DNA of 64,000 nt, from assembly GCF_000426725.1 (NCBI RefSeq), contig NZ_KE384560.1, positions 642,960 through 706,959 on the forward strand, read 5' to 3'. Numbering within the stretch: position 1 is the first letter of the stretch; each line of letters starts with the position of its first letter. The DNA is from Sporocytophaga myxococcoides DSM 11118 (GTDB lineage Bacteria > Bacteroidota > Bacteroidia > Cytophagales > Cytophagaceae). This document shows positions 34,508-43,823 of this stretch, in pieces. The notes under the pieces are model-generated. The model was not told the DNA's origin, made no database searches, and worked only from the letters and a program-made list of their open reading frames with translations. Position numbers and translations under genes: made by a program.

Positions 34508-36559
34508 TTAGTCTTTTATACACCTGCAGCTTTTGCCATCAAATTTTCTCCTTACTCCATCATCCAAATCAGATGAAGAACCCCAGAGTATAAAATAGTA
34601 AGCAGCATCGCTGTCATATTCTGATGAGCTCCAGAAAAAGGCTGCTGTTCCAAAGGCTCGGTAAAACAATTCTGTAGAACTGGCATCATTTACTTCACCT
34701 GCAGGAAGGGCAGAAAAACCACTCAGGTTTGTGGCTCCCTCATTAGGCTCCTTCCAGTATAATAATGATTTCATTGCACCGCCTGAAGTGCCTAAATTAT
34801 TTTCAACAATAGATCTTAATGAAAACCATTCTTCTGACTTTGGAACGTGCCATCCGCTGGGGCAAAGGCCATTTGAATTATTTACAGCATACCAATTGTA
34901 GAATAGTCCATAAATATTTTTGTTGGCAGCATCTTTATCCGGGTAGGTATAGGCTCCGGTTTTGTCTGCAAGCCAATCAGTACCTGAAAGGCCTGATCGG
35001 ATTGGGCTCCCATTATTATATTTAGTTGATGCCAGATTTTCAGCAAACCATGTTTTGCTACCTATCTTAACGGTTTTGTAATAGCGCTCCTGATAGAGGA
35101 TTGAATCGATCTGACCGAATAATGCATCCTCACCTTTTCCTTTCGTGAAAAAGTATGTATGCCCTTCATTATCGCTTACTCTTATTTTATTTTGCTCCGC
35201 AATATGAAGGTCTCCGTAACCAGGCATGCCTCTATAACCTATTAGTCCAATATGTGAGTAGGTAGAACTATGAACCATTGTTGAAGCCCATGAAAGTTTG
35301 CTCATTACAGAAGGTCCGATTTCAACCTTCAGGGTATATTTGTTTGCTTTTGTAGTAGCATCTATGAAATTAGCGCTTCCCAGCTTGTCCTGATAAATAT
35401 ATCCGGCAGACCTTCCTGAAGAATAGTTTCTAGCAATGTCGGAATAATGAGTTTTCGAATAGATCACATCGCTTGGTGTTTCCGGAATCGTCATGTTTAT
35501 TTTTTCACCTCTGCCATTGCTTTCACATTTCCAGTCTCCTGAGAAATTATAAAAAACATAGCAGCCATACCATGATCCGACATAGTTATTGTCAATAGGT
35601 CTGAATCGGCCTCTTCCCGGACTTACTGCAGTGATATTTGAAGAGCCGCTTATTACACCTCCTGGTTCTGTTTCTACCTGTACTGCATCTTCAAAAGAAG
35701 TAAGCAGGTTTACTACATACTTCCCGTCTGACTGAAGTGTTCTTACTCCGATAAACTTTAAACCTGTTAGTGGCCTGGATACTGCTCCAGGTAAAGTAAA
35801 ATATTCCGGGTAGCTTCCCCAATCCAGAGAGATATGCATAACTCTTGGTTCTTCTACTGAAGTTCTCTGTTTGGGAGATACATCAGAGAATGGTAATGCG
35901 GATATGTTTTTATAGAATAGAATGGTTGCAGATCCAAATAACAGCTGATCATTTGATATAGCTGTAGCCCTGTAAAATCCTTCATCCAGTTTTATCGAAG
36001 TGCCGGGTTCCCATTCATAATCCTTGTTCTGATTAGAGAATATCACTTTAAAGTTACCAGTCACTGCTTTTCCAAGGCGATTTAATAAGGATGGAGTAAA
36101 GATGATATTTTCATCTAGATTAAAAATTAATATTGGCTTGGAGAAGCTAACCAGATAAGGTTGATTTAAATCAGGAAGGTTTTCACTTTGGATATTTACT
36201 TCGATTGTAACATCAGGTCCTTTATTGTTGCTACCGGTAATAATGCAGCTTCCATTTGCGACAGCAGAAATTTTCCCATCTGAAACAATTGCAACAGAAG
36301 GATCGGAGCTTGAATAAACAATATCTGTAGTTTCAGTGCCTGAAATGCTTTTGGTATTTATATCTGCAGATTCACCAGGTGCCATCAGAAGTTTTTCAGC
36401 ATTAGAATATATAAGGGCAACAGTGGAATCCAGTTTGATTTCTTTAACCTTTGTTTCGGTAGTATTGATATTTGTTCCAGGTTCAACTTTCCCGTCTTTT
36501 TTGTTGCATTGCGCAAAAACTAAAACGATGAGAATAAAGTGTAAGTAAAATTTTTTCAT
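34508..36559 (-). CDS. FISUMP-domain lipoprotein with Ig-like (Big_2) domain
   Basis: A 683-residue surface or periplasmic lipoprotein. The signal ends in a lipobox (VFAQC, about Cys17). Residues about 55-128 are a Big_2-like Ig domain (KLLMAPGESADINTKSISG, SSDPSVAIVSDGKISAVANG). The middle is unassigned. From about 495 the Fibrobacter succinogenes major paralogous domain follows: TVKIGSKTWFAENLASTKYN, IYGLFYNWYAVNN, LCPSGWHVPKSEEW, GFSALPAGE and FWSSSEYDSDAAYYF, ending GKSCRCIKD. FISUMP proteins are abundant in Bacteroidota and Fibrobacter; their function is unknown. Monocistronic, with terminator at 34442. Confidence 0.88.
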   Translation of the reverse strand: MKKFYLHFILIVLVFAQCNKKDGKVEPGTNINTTETKVKEIKLDSTVALIYSNAEKLLMAPGESADINTKSISGTETTDIVYSSSDPSVAIVSDGKISAVANGSCIITGSNNKGPDVTIEVNIQSENLPDLNQPYLVSFSKPILIFNLDENIIFTPSLLNRLGKAVTGNFKVIFSNQNKDYEWEPGTSIKLDEGFYRATAISNDQLLFGSATILFYKNISALPFSDVSPKQRTSVEEPRVMHISLDWGSYPEYFTLPGAVSRPLTGLKFIGVRTLQSDGKYVVNLLTSFEDAVQVETEPGGVISGSSNITAVSPGRGRFRPIDNNYVGSWYGCYVFYNFSGDWKCESNGRGEKINMTIPETPSDVIYSKTHYSDIARNYSSGRSAGYIYQDKLGSANFIDATTKANKYTLKVEIGPSVMSKLSWASTMVHSSTYSHIGLIGYRGMPGYGDLHIAEQNKIRVSDNEGHTYFFTKGKGEDALFGQIDSILYQERYYKTVKIGSKTWFAENLASTKYNNGSPIRSGLSGTDWLADKTGAYTYPDKDAANKNIYGLFYNWYAVNNSNGLCPSGWHVPKSEEWFSLRSIVENNLGTSGGAMKSLLYWKEPNEGATNLSGFSALPAGEVNDASSTELFYRAFGTAAFFWSSSEYDSDAAYYFILWGSSSDLDDGVRRKFDGKSCRCIKD

Positions 36560-36954
36560 TTAAAAATGTTGTAAAGTTTTGACTTTAAGTAAAATGGATA
36601 GGTTTGATGGAGTATTTAAATGCCTCTATAGTTAATTATTACTATGAAATTAGGGATAAAAGAAAAAACTGGAAATACCCGCCAATGAGTATTTTTAAGA
36701 GGCTTCGCTCAATTTTACTATAAGATAGATGAGCAATAATAACTAATCGATTTGTGTTTTTGGTTTTATTGATGATTATATGCGAAAAAGGTAGATTTTT
36801 TTGAATCATATATTCTAGGATTTATGAGTTTTACTTTCTAACAGCTGAATTAGTTCGAAGGTTGAGGGGAAATAGATACCGTTTAAACAACAAAATTTAA
36901 TATTATTGCCTCAGTATATAAATTGGTATTCATGATTTATTATAAAGACATCAG
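36560..36954. other. Non-coding gap
   Basis: About 395 AT-rich bases. The only structure I see is AAATAC (36673-36678) and GTATTT (36689-36694), inverted with a 10-base spacer (CCGCCAATGA), which could be a protein-binding site. The promoter of the leftward lipoprotein gene and of the rightward gene at 36955 should lie here. Confidence 0.35.
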
Positions 36955-37443
36955 GTGAGAAGGATCAGAATCACTTTATTCGTTATTCTTGGAGTGTTTA
37001 TTTTAGTTTTATTGACACTGTTGCATCCTTATTTTAACGGGAAAAACAGACTTTTATCTTATTACCATCATCTTGTATGGGGAGATGTTTTAAAAGTGAC
37101 AGTGAGCCCGTCTTTAAATATTAAAGAGGTAATGATTGTTTTCAAAGATGAGTATCAACTATTGAAGGAGAGACGGCCAAATGAATATTATCGCTCAAGG
37201 TTTCGATTAAGTTACAAGCCAATTAATAAGGTAATTTATGTAAATGGAATGCAAGTGAGCGAAATTCCATATGAATATGGTAAGCAGATTCTCCAAGTGA
37301 TTTATGATGGAAATATAGTGGGCGAATTATGGCATTGGCAAACAAATGGATATCATTCCCATCGCTACTTTATTGATTTAAGATTAGAAAATGGAGTTGT
37401 AAAATATGAAGGATATATTGAAGGTCCAGATGCCGAATTCTAA
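36955..37443 (+). CDS. Hypothetical single-pass membrane or exported protein
   Basis: A 162-residue protein with an N-terminal hydrophobic segment (ITLFVILGVFILVLLTLLHP, about 6-25) and a polar, Tyr-rich remainder that would sit outside the inner membrane. I recognise no family. The start is GTG; no ATG lies upstream in the frame before a stop at 36943, so GTG or a later start must be used. The next small membrane protein gene begins 50 bases on and may be co-transcribed. Confidence 0.55.
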   Translation: MRRIRITLFVILGVFILVLLTLLHPYFNGKNRLLSYYHHLVWGDVLKVTVSPSLNIKEVMIVFKDEYQLLKERRPNEYYRSRFRLSYKPINKVIYVNGMQVSEIPYEYGKQILQVIYDGNIVGELWHWQTNGYHSHRYFIDLRLENGVVKYEGYIEGPDAEF

Positions 37444-37493
37444 TGGTAGTGACTTAAATTAAGTTTGATTTCTCCTGGTGAATTTGCGAACAT

Positions 37494-37688
37494 ATGTTAA
37501 AGTCTAAAACCTTAGGAAGGACATTTATTATCGTAGGTGTCGTTTATTTATTCAGAAGAGTAACTGGTCATTACAGTTGTTTTGGTGGTTATGTAGATAA
37601 TTCAAAAGAGATTATTGCAATTAGCTTTGTTCTTCTATTGTCAGGAATTGTGATGTTAGTATTGAAGAGTAAAGCTATTGAGAAGTAA
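37494..37688 (+). CDS. Small two-helix membrane protein
   Basis: A 64-residue protein with two hydrophobic segments (about 9-22 and 41-58) separated by a short polar loop with two residues of interest (HYSCFGGY). No family recognised. The composition is convincing for a real small membrane protein, and it follows the preceding membrane protein gene closely. Confidence 0.45.
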   Translation: MLKSKTLGRTFIIVGVVYLFRRVTGHYSCFGGYVDNSKEIIAISFVLLLSGIVMLVLKSKAIEK

Positions 37689-37757
37689 TATTGATTGCAA
37701 TTGGATATATGCTAGTATGGTGTAGGAAAAGGAAGATAACAAAAAAAACAATTTCTT

Positions 37758-38126
37758 TTATTTAACTTTTATTACCCCATTCCTATACAAGTCCAGCGCT
37801 TGTTTCAGAATAAGTTGAATTTTTTTTATGGGTAAATTTTTCTTTGGGTTGACTCTAAAGATCTTCATTCTCGATCTATTGCCAGCTTCTAATTCAGGGT
37901 GGTCAAGATGTTTTCCTTCAACCATCAGAATATATGGCTCGTTCGTCTTTTTATCTGTCCAAAGGTAACAGAACATCTTCTTCTTATAGGTAAAGCAGGG
38001 CATTCCATACTTCCTGGTTTCAGCGACCTCTTTATCCTGTTCGAGAATAATACTTCGCAAGGCAAGCAGACAACTTTTGTTTGGCTCATCCTGCTTTAAA
38101 TAGAAGGTGTCGAGATCTTGGAGCAT
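37758..38126 (-). CDS. DUF1801 family protein
   Basis: A 122-residue short DUF1801 protein: ETRKYGMPCFTYKKKMFCYLW and PYILMVEGKHLDHPELE are typical, and RSRMKIFRVNPKKNLPIKKI forms the usual C-terminal part. The function is unknown. It stands alone on the minus strand. A longer relative lies at 2092. Confidence 0.85.
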   Translation of the reverse strand: MLQDLDTFYLKQDEPNKSCLLALRSIILEQDKEVAETRKYGMPCFTYKKKMFCYLWTDKKTNEPYILMVEGKHLDHPELEAGNRSRMKIFRVNPKKNLPIKKIQLILKQALDLYRNGVIKVK

Positions 38127-38232
38127 AGAATAATGGTTTGTTTAAACTAAGGGGTTTATGCGCATAGCGTAAAGCTGTTTATCTGATTTCCTTGATTATT
38201 TCATCATAGTATTAATAGATAGTTTTATTCTT

Positions 38233-38781
38233 TTATCTTATCTGTTTATTTAAAAGTTGGGTTATTTTGTTACCCAGTAAAAGCGCTTCATTAGAGTCGG
38301 AATTATTCATTTGAAAATTTAAGATGGGCATTTCTTTATCTGTCATTATTAAATAATGGGTTATACTTATATAAGTTGAAGATGTCGGAGCGGTTGCTCT
38401 GCTGATTCTTATTCTATCATTGCGCATCGTGATTTTCATGTTAGGGTCAACAGTTACAGTGGAGTTTCTGAGATTATAGCGAAAGATAATTTTACCATCT
38501 ATTATTTTAACACGGTCATTAGCCTGCCTGATTATTGTCAGAATTGATAAAATCAGGAAAGCTGTTCCAATTATCGAGCACAGAACTCTGGATGTAGTAT
38601 CTGAGATCGTGGTGAAAGAAATCAGGAGAAGAAATAATCCGCCGAGTAGAAAAATTACCACTCCCCAAAGTGATTTGTCTTTTAGACTCAATTTCTGCCC
38701 TATAAAAACCATATCCGAAGCAACGATTATTTTGAGATTTGCCCGATTCGCAATTTTCAGGATGTTGTTATCTAGTGTCAT
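38233..38781 (-). CDS. Hypothetical two-helix membrane protein (PH-like layout)
   Basis: A 182-residue protein with two adjacent membrane helices (about 38-58 and 66-84), a cytoplasmic N-terminal part and a C-terminal beta-rich part (VKIIDGKIIFRYNLRNSTVTV onward, ending in the helix LLLGNKITQLLNKQ). This helix-hairpin plus beta-domain layout resembles bacterial PH-domain membrane proteins, but no motif confirms that. Lies about 60 bases downstream of the EF-hand-like lipoprotein gene and may be co-transcribed with it. Confidence 0.55.
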   Translation of the reverse strand: MTLDNNILKIANRANLKIIVASDMVFIGQKLSLKDKSLWGVVIFLLGGLFLLLISFTTISDTTSRVLCSIIGTAFLILSILTIIRQANDRVKIIDGKIIFRYNLRNSTVTVDPNMKITMRNDRIRISRATAPTSSTYISITHYLIMTDKEMPILNFQMNNSDSNEALLLGNKITQLLNKQIR

Positions 38782-38838
38782 TTAAACCTTATGTTTTGTT
38801 CTCCAGAAATTATAGAAATGCTTAGCTCCTAAAGCTCA

Positions 38839-39627
38839 CTAATACTGCCTCCCATTTCTCTCAGGTGCCTTTAAGTCAATCCAGAAAATATGGACAGCCT
38901 CTTTATCATCACTAGTACCGTTTTTATTTGCATCTAGTTTGGCAAAGACATACATATAGTCATTTGCGGGATCATATTCCGACTTCACAACAGAGTAATT
39001 AACAGGAATCAATGGCTTTTTATTCTGTGCATCGATGTCGAAGTAATAGAGACGTCTCAGATCCTTCATGTTAATCGATCCGTCTTTATTGGTATCTTCG
39101 TTGTAAACAGAAACCAAATAATAGTTTCTGTTTACCGGTTTATGATTTAATGTGTCTTTAGAAAAAGAAGGGTAATAAAAAGTTTTTATCAATACAGGCT
39201 TCTCAAAGAAGTTTTTTTGAGTTTGGGTTTCTGTGTTGTAATGAGATATGTTAACCAGATTATATCCATGCACAGCTTGTAATCCGGGCATAAAATTGTA
39301 ATTCCATTGGTTACCGTTTGTTCTGCCGATTTCCTTGTCATTGCCATATAATTCATTTTCTCCAATGAAACTTGTCTGATCTTCTCTATAGTTTACCTTG
39401 TAAATTGTTGAGATCCGGTATTTAGGAATTCCCGTTAAAAGCACGTTGCTTGGTCTGGTTTCAAAGAGAAGAGAGTCTTTCGAAAATCCATCAATATTAT
39501 TAGTTTCTTCTGTTGTAGTGGACTCCTGTGAAGCTACTCTGAATCCTTTTTCCTCAAGCTTGTCTGAAGTGCAGGCAGCTAATACTATGAAAGCAGTTAA
39601 AAATGAAATAGACTTTAAAAAGTTCAT
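38839..39627 (-). CDS. Lipoprotein with EF-hand-like calcium loops
   Basis: A 262-residue lipoprotein with lipobox LAAC (Cys19). The family is not recognised. Two segments look like calcium-binding EF-hand loops: DTNKDGSINMKDL near 175-190, which fits the DxNxDGxxxxxD/E pattern well, and DANKNGTSDDKE near 236-247. Such loops occur in dockerins and in Bacteroidota surface proteins. It could be a calcium-dependent surface protein; the ligand is unknown. Confidence 0.65.
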   Translation of the reverse strand: MNFLKSISFLTAFIVLAACTSDKLEEKGFRVASQESTTTEETNNIDGFSKDSLLFETRPSNVLLTGIPKYRISTIYKVNYREDQTSFIGENELYGNDKEIGRTNGNQWNYNFMPGLQAVHGYNLVNISHYNTETQTQKNFFEKPVLIKTFYYPSFSKDTLNHKPVNRNYYLVSVYNEDTNKDGSINMKDLRRLYYFDIDAQNKKPLIPVNYSVVKSEYDPANDYMYVFAKLDANKNGTSDDKEAVHIFWIDLKAPERNGRQY

Positions 39628-39770
39628 GATGAATTACTGTTTAATTTTTGGGCTCAAAAAAATAGAATATATTTTTATTTATACATCTAAGATAATAGAA
39701 TCAAATGACATTATATAAATCTGAAATATTATGCTCTTGAGTATAATTAGAGGCTTTTTCCTTCGAATAA

Positions 39771-39814
39771 AACAAAAAGAGTCTGCCCCAGATAGGAAGC
39801 AGACTCTTTTTGTT
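39771..39814. terminator. Bidirectional rho-independent terminator
   Basis: AACAAAAAGAGTCTGC (39771-39786) pairs perfectly with GCAGACTCTTTTTGTT (39799-39814), loop 12 bases. It ends the leftward TauE-like exporter gene. Confidence 0.88.
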
Positions 39815-39858
39815 GTTTCTCGTTTTCCTTCAGATAAAGAATTGGAAACAAGGTATTT

Positions 39859-41001
39859 TTAGAACAAGCCCAGGATATTATCCCAAAGTTTTGTATAGTT
39901 AGTATTAACGAAAGTTCTTATGCTAAGTCCAATGATCAGCAATGAAACTGTAATCATGATCGGCTTACGTTTTACTCTCGATACAAGGAATGCTGCAAAA
40001 GGAGAAGCGATGATACCACCGATCACAAGTCCTATAATTGTTTGCCATCCTGATATACCTGCAAAGATCAGGAATGTACCGGCACCTGCAAGAGCAATAA
40101 AGAACTCAGCAAGGTTTACAGATCCGATTGTATAGTTAGCGGTTCTTCCTCTGCTTAAAAGTGTTGAAGTAACTATCGGTCCCCAGCCACCGCCACCAAC
40201 GGCATCCATAAATCCTCCAAATCCAGCCAACCAGCCGAGGTTTTTAGTTTTCTTTTTAACCTGTGTTTTACGAAATGCCTTTCTCAAAATAATAACACCC
40301 AGTATTAGAAGATAAACAGAGATGAATGGTTTTATAATATCACCATTGATGACATCAGATAACAGGTAAGCTCCAAGAACAGCACCAAGCATTCCTGGTA
40401 TTAGAAGGTATTTGAATAATTTTTTATTTACGTTTCCGAATTTTAAGTGTGAAACTCCTGAAGCACCAGTTGTAAAAATTTCGGCTACGTGCACACTAGC
40501 ACTTGCTACAGAAGGAGGTACGCCAAGGCTTAGAAGAAAAGAGCTGCAGGTTGCCCCATAAGCCATACCTAAAGCACCGTCAACCATCTGAGCTGCCAAA
40601 CCTACAAGTATGAAATCTATCAGATTGACGTTAAAAATGCTCTCAATGAACAGTGTTATTGGTTGAAGCAATTCTGGCTGAGAGACTATTATATTGTATG
40701 AAATAAGGAAGGCCACTACCACAAATGCAAGCGTACCACCTACAATCCAGCGTATTTTAGGACTCTTTGCGTTAAATTCATTGATTTTATCAATGAGTTG
40801 TTCATTCACCTCAAGGTCAGCTCCGGCGTTCTCGAGCTGCTCAATTTCGGTTTCGATTTTATTCAGCTCTTGATCTTGTGTTTTATCTTTATCAGCATCT
40901 TCTGCAGGCAAGAATGTCGAATTTGTTTCCATGGGTTTATTGTTTTTTTTGGTGGTTCTAATTTTGTCACTCTTGAAATTCCCTTTTGAGGAGTATTCCA
41001 T
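39859..41001 (-). CDS. TauE/SafE family sulfite exporter-like permease
   Basis: A 380-residue membrane protein of the TSUP (TauE/SafE) family: eight or so helices, with the first repeat GLAAQMVDGALGMAYGATCSS and the second GWLAGFGGFMDAVGGGGWGP, the two glycine-rich motifs that define the family. Members export sulfite, sulfoacetate or other organosulfur anions. The first 75 residues are unusual: a charged, coiled-coil-like cytoplasmic extension (NKIETEIEQLENAGADLEV). An ATG at 40935 is an alternative start that keeps most of this extension. No sulfur-metabolism gene is adjacent. Confidence 0.88.
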   Translation of the reverse strand: MEYSSKGNFKSDKIRTTKKNNKPMETNSTFLPAEDADKDKTQDQELNKIETEIEQLENAGADLEVNEQLIDKINEFNAKSPKIRWIVGGTLAFVVVAFLISYNIIVSQPELLQPITLFIESIFNVNLIDFILVGLAAQMVDGALGMAYGATCSSFLLSLGVPPSVASASVHVAEIFTTGASGVSHLKFGNVNKKLFKYLLIPGMLGAVLGAYLLSDVINGDIIKPFISVYLLILGVIILRKAFRKTQVKKKTKNLGWLAGFGGFMDAVGGGGWGPIVTSTLLSRGRTANYTIGSVNLAEFFIALAGAGTFLIFAGISGWQTIIGLVIGGIIASPFAAFLVSRVKRKPIMITVSLLIIGLSIRTFVNTNYTKLWDNILGLF

Positions 41002-41192
41002 ATTACAAATATAGCAAAAGTTTTGATGAAATATGTAAACTCTATAGAATTAATATAGAATTAATTTATAAGTACTGCATATTGTTTTCATTTTTGAAAA
41101 CTTTCAGGATTGGATGCCAATTGATGGTTGTTTAATGTTTGATAAACAGGTTTTTGTGTGTGTTAAGCCAAAAACCTGTTAAGGATATCTTT

Positions 41193-42008
41193 TTACAATT
41201 TCGTTTGATTGATCGTCCTCCTGATAAATTTTTCATTCATCATTGCACTTTTGGAGAAGGAAAAAATGTGTTTTGCAAAAAAGGCAAGCATTCTGTTTTC
41301 TTTTCCAGGAACAATAGAAAGCTGTTTGCCGAATTTTTCAATTGCCTCCATTGCTACTTCATCTGAACTCATGATTTTCACCTTTGATTTGGTCCAGTCA
41401 ATTCCAGTTTTATCAGACATTGGAGTTTGGGTAACACCAGGAGAGAGGACTGAAACAGTTATACCTCTTGCTTTTAATTCCGCATGCAAGGATAAACCAA
41501 AATTTAAAATATACGATTTGGATGCTGCGTAATTGGCAAAATATGGACTTGGCATATGTCCTATTACGCTGGATATCAGTAAAATACCTCCTCGTCCTAT
41601 GTTAACCATTCTTTGGCTGAAAATATGAGAAAGTGTCATGGTTGAAATTACATTCAGCTGCAATAGGCTGAGCTCCTTCTGAAAATCATTTTTAGGAAAA
41701 AATCCATTGTTTTCAAGCCCGGCTGAATGCACCAAAAGACCAATTTCAAACGCTTTGGTTTGATTTTCAATGGCTATAATATCTTCATGTTTCCTTAGGT
41801 CCGCAACTATTGTTTTAATATGAACTCCTGTGGATTTTTTAATCTCATTTGCAGTTTGGGTTAATGCTTCTGCGCCTCTGGCTACCAAAATGAGATTCAA
41901 TCCTTTTCTTGCAACTTCGAATGCAATTGACTTTCCGATACCGGAACTGCCTCCGGTAATTAAAGCCCAGTCACCATAAAGATCTTTGAATGTTAGTGAT
42001 TTCTTCAT
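41193..42008 (-). CDS. Short-chain dehydrogenase/reductase
   Basis: A 271-residue SDR. The cofactor loop is TGGSSGIG at residues 18-25, with LVHSAG for the structural NAG motif, a catalytic Ser in LLISSVIGHM and YAASK for the catalytic Tyr and Lys. The layout matches the DltE/YqjQ-like SDR group. The frame is open to 42047, but the ATG at 42008 has AAAGAAATG upstream and starts at the usual position. It is divergent from an HxlR regulator gene with 83 bases between, which suggests control by that regulator. Substrate unknown. Confidence 0.88.
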   Translation of the reverse strand: MKKSLTFKDLYGDWALITGGSSGIGKSIAFEVARKGLNLILVARGAEALTQTANEIKKSTGVHIKTIVADLRKHEDIIAIENQTKAFEIGLLVHSAGLENNGFFPKNDFQKELSLLQLNVISTMTLSHIFSQRMVNIGRGGILLISSVIGHMPSPYFANYAASKSYILNFGLSLHAELKARGITVSVLSPGVTQTPMSDKTGIDWTKSKVKIMSSDEVAMEAIEKFGKQLSIVPGKENRMLAFFAKHIFSFSKSAMMNEKFIRRTINQTKL

Positions 42009-42030
42009 TTCTTTAATATAGAATTTGGTT

Positions 42031-42081
42031 TTACTTTCGTTTTGCAAGTAAAATTAAATTACTTTTAAAATGCAAGTGAAA
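42031..42081. promoter_or_regulatory. Candidate HxlR operator between SDR and hxlR genes
   Basis: A direct repeat TGCAAGTAAAA (42043-42053) / TGCAAGTGAAA (42071-42081), spaced 28 bases start to start, is mixed with TTACTT at 42031-42036 and about 42059, giving alternating inverted half-sites. Position and symmetry fit an operator for the adjacent HxlR protein. Confidence 0.45.
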
Positions 42082-42091
42082 TACTGGAAAT

Positions 42092-42505
42092 ATGGATTAT
42101 AAATTCAGATCCAACTGTCCGATCAGTTCAGTTTTGGACATAATTGGTGATAAATGGTCGTTGTTGATTCTCAGAGATTTGATGTTTGCGGGGAAGAAAA
42201 CATTTGGAGAATTTTCCTCTTCAACAGAAAAAATTGCCACTAACATACTTACCGACCGACTGCAAACATTGGAACAAACGGGACTGATAACCAAGGGGAA
42301 ACTGCCCGATAATAAAAAGACCAATATCTATAAGCTTACTGAAAAAGGAATAGATTTCCTGCCCATTCTGGTAGAAGTAATGTTATGGAGCAATAAGCAC
42401 CTGAATGACCATGTTTCAGAAGAAAATCAAAAGGTGGCTGCAATGATTCAAAAAGATAAAGAGGCTTTTATTAAAGGTATGCGGTCACGCCTTGCCAGTA
42501 GCTGA
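42092..42505 (+). CDS. HxlR family transcriptional regulator
   Basis: A 137-residue winged-helix regulator of the HxlR/MarR-like group: CPISSVLDIIGDKWSLLILRDLM, then GEFSSSTEKIATNILTDRLQ (recognition helix) and the wing LTEKGIDFLPILVEVMLW. The Cys at position 9 is where redox- or quinone-sensing relatives (HypR, YodB) carry their reactive Cys. It is divergent from the SDR gene and probably controls it. Cys-based sensing is a possibility, not shown. Confidence 0.92.
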   Translation: MDYKFRSNCPISSVLDIIGDKWSLLILRDLMFAGKKTFGEFSSSTEKIATNILTDRLQTLEQTGLITKGKLPDNKKTNIYKLTEKGIDFLPILVEVMLWSNKHLNDHVSEENQKVAAMIQKDKEAFIKGMRSRLASS

Positions 42506-42625
42506 TATATTCCCAATCCAATTTGGTCTTTAATGATCTTCTTGTATTAAGTCCTCATCTTCCTGGTAATTGTATCCAATGCCAGCTTAAATAGTCGTAT
42601 ATTTAAAGTTCGAAAATTATCTATA

Positions 42626-43765
42626 ATGTCTTTCAATTCTCTTGGTTTATCTCTGTCTTTAGTAAAAGCCATTGAACAACAGTACAAAACGGCCTATCCT
42701 ATTCAACAACAAGCTATCCCCATAATTTTACAAGGAAAGGATGTTTTGGGAATAGCACAGACAGGCTCAGGTAAAACAGCAAGTTTTGTATTGCCTGTTT
42801 TAGATCTTTTGCAAAAGAAAATTCCTTCAAGAAATAGGTATATTAAAGTGCTGACTCTGGTGCCAACAAGAGAACTTGCAGTGCAGGTTGCAGAAGTATT
42901 TCAGCAGTTCAGTTCAGGTCTTCCTGAGAAAATAAAGACCTTGGCTGTTTACGGCGGAGTTTCTATAAATCCTCAGATGATGGCTATGAGTGGCACAGAT
43001 ATTCTTGTTGCAACTCCTGGTCGTTTGCTTGAGCTCATTGATAACAATGCTGTATTTCTATCCGATGTCAGAATATTGATTCTTGATGAAGCTGATAAAA
43101 TGCTGAACCTGGGCTTTGAACAAGAAATGGATAAAGTATTTAAACTTCTTCCAAAGCAGCGTCAGACAATACTTTTTTCAGCAACATTAGGAGAGGCTGT
43201 TAATTCTATCAAGGAAAATCTGCTTAAGGACCCTGTTAGTATTGAAATTAAAAAAGATGAACAATCCGTAGAGCTTATAAAGCAATCGGCCTATCATGTT
43301 CATCCGGATAGGAAAGGAGTGTTGTTAAGATATCTTATAAAAAACCACAATATGCAACAGGTTCTGGTTTTCGTTTCTTCCAAAAAACGAGCAGATAATG
43401 TTGCTGTCAAGCTAAATAAAAATGGCATTGAAGCAGCAGCTTTTCATGGAGATAAAAGTCAGGGAGGACGTATGGATGCATTGAAGAAATTTAAGACAGG
43501 AAAGCTAAGAGTGCTGGTTGCTACAGACCTTGCTGCCAGAGGTATCGACATTCAGTTTCTTCCTTTTGTAATCAATTACGAGCTCCCGAGGTCACCAATA
43601 GATTACGTTCATCGAATAGGGAGGACGGGAAGAGCAGAATCTCCGGGGGAAGCCATTACTTTATTATGTGAAGAAGATAATCATCATTTTGGTGTCATTC
43701 AAAAAAAGATGAAGAAGCAGGTCCCCGTTATAGAAACCAATGATCTTGACCTTAAAGGTTATTGA
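42626..43765 (+). CDS. DEAD-box RNA helicase (RhlE-like)
   Basis: A 379-residue DEAD-box helicase with all core motifs: Q motif (YPIQQQAIP), motif I AQTGSGKT (44-51), PTREL, TPGR, DEAD (154-157), SAT, the second RecA domain with ATDLAARGID and HRIGRTGRA. It ends soon after the second RecA domain without a long basic tail, unlike many RhlE proteins. It unwinds short RNA duplexes in ribosome assembly or RNA turnover. The CvfB-like RNA-binding gene follows 58 bases later. Confidence 0.93.
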   Translation: MSFNSLGLSLSLVKAIEQQYKTAYPIQQQAIPIILQGKDVLGIAQTGSGKTASFVLPVLDLLQKKIPSRNRYIKVLTLVPTRELAVQVAEVFQQFSSGLPEKIKTLAVYGGVSINPQMMAMSGTDILVATPGRLLELIDNNAVFLSDVRILILDEADKMLNLGFEQEMDKVFKLLPKQRQTILFSATLGEAVNSIKENLLKDPVSIEIKKDEQSVELIKQSAYHVHPDRKGVLLRYLIKNHNMQQVLVFVSSKKRADNVAVKLNKNGIEAAAFHGDKSQGGRMDALKKFKTGKLRVLVATDLAARGIDIQFLPFVINYELPRSPIDYVHRIGRTGRAESPGEAITLLCEEDNHHFGVIQKKMKKQVPVIETNDLDLKGY

Positions 43766-43823
43766 TGCCCCAATGGTTTTATCCATAAAGAATTTATTAA
43801 GAAATTAGAAATACCTTTACAGC

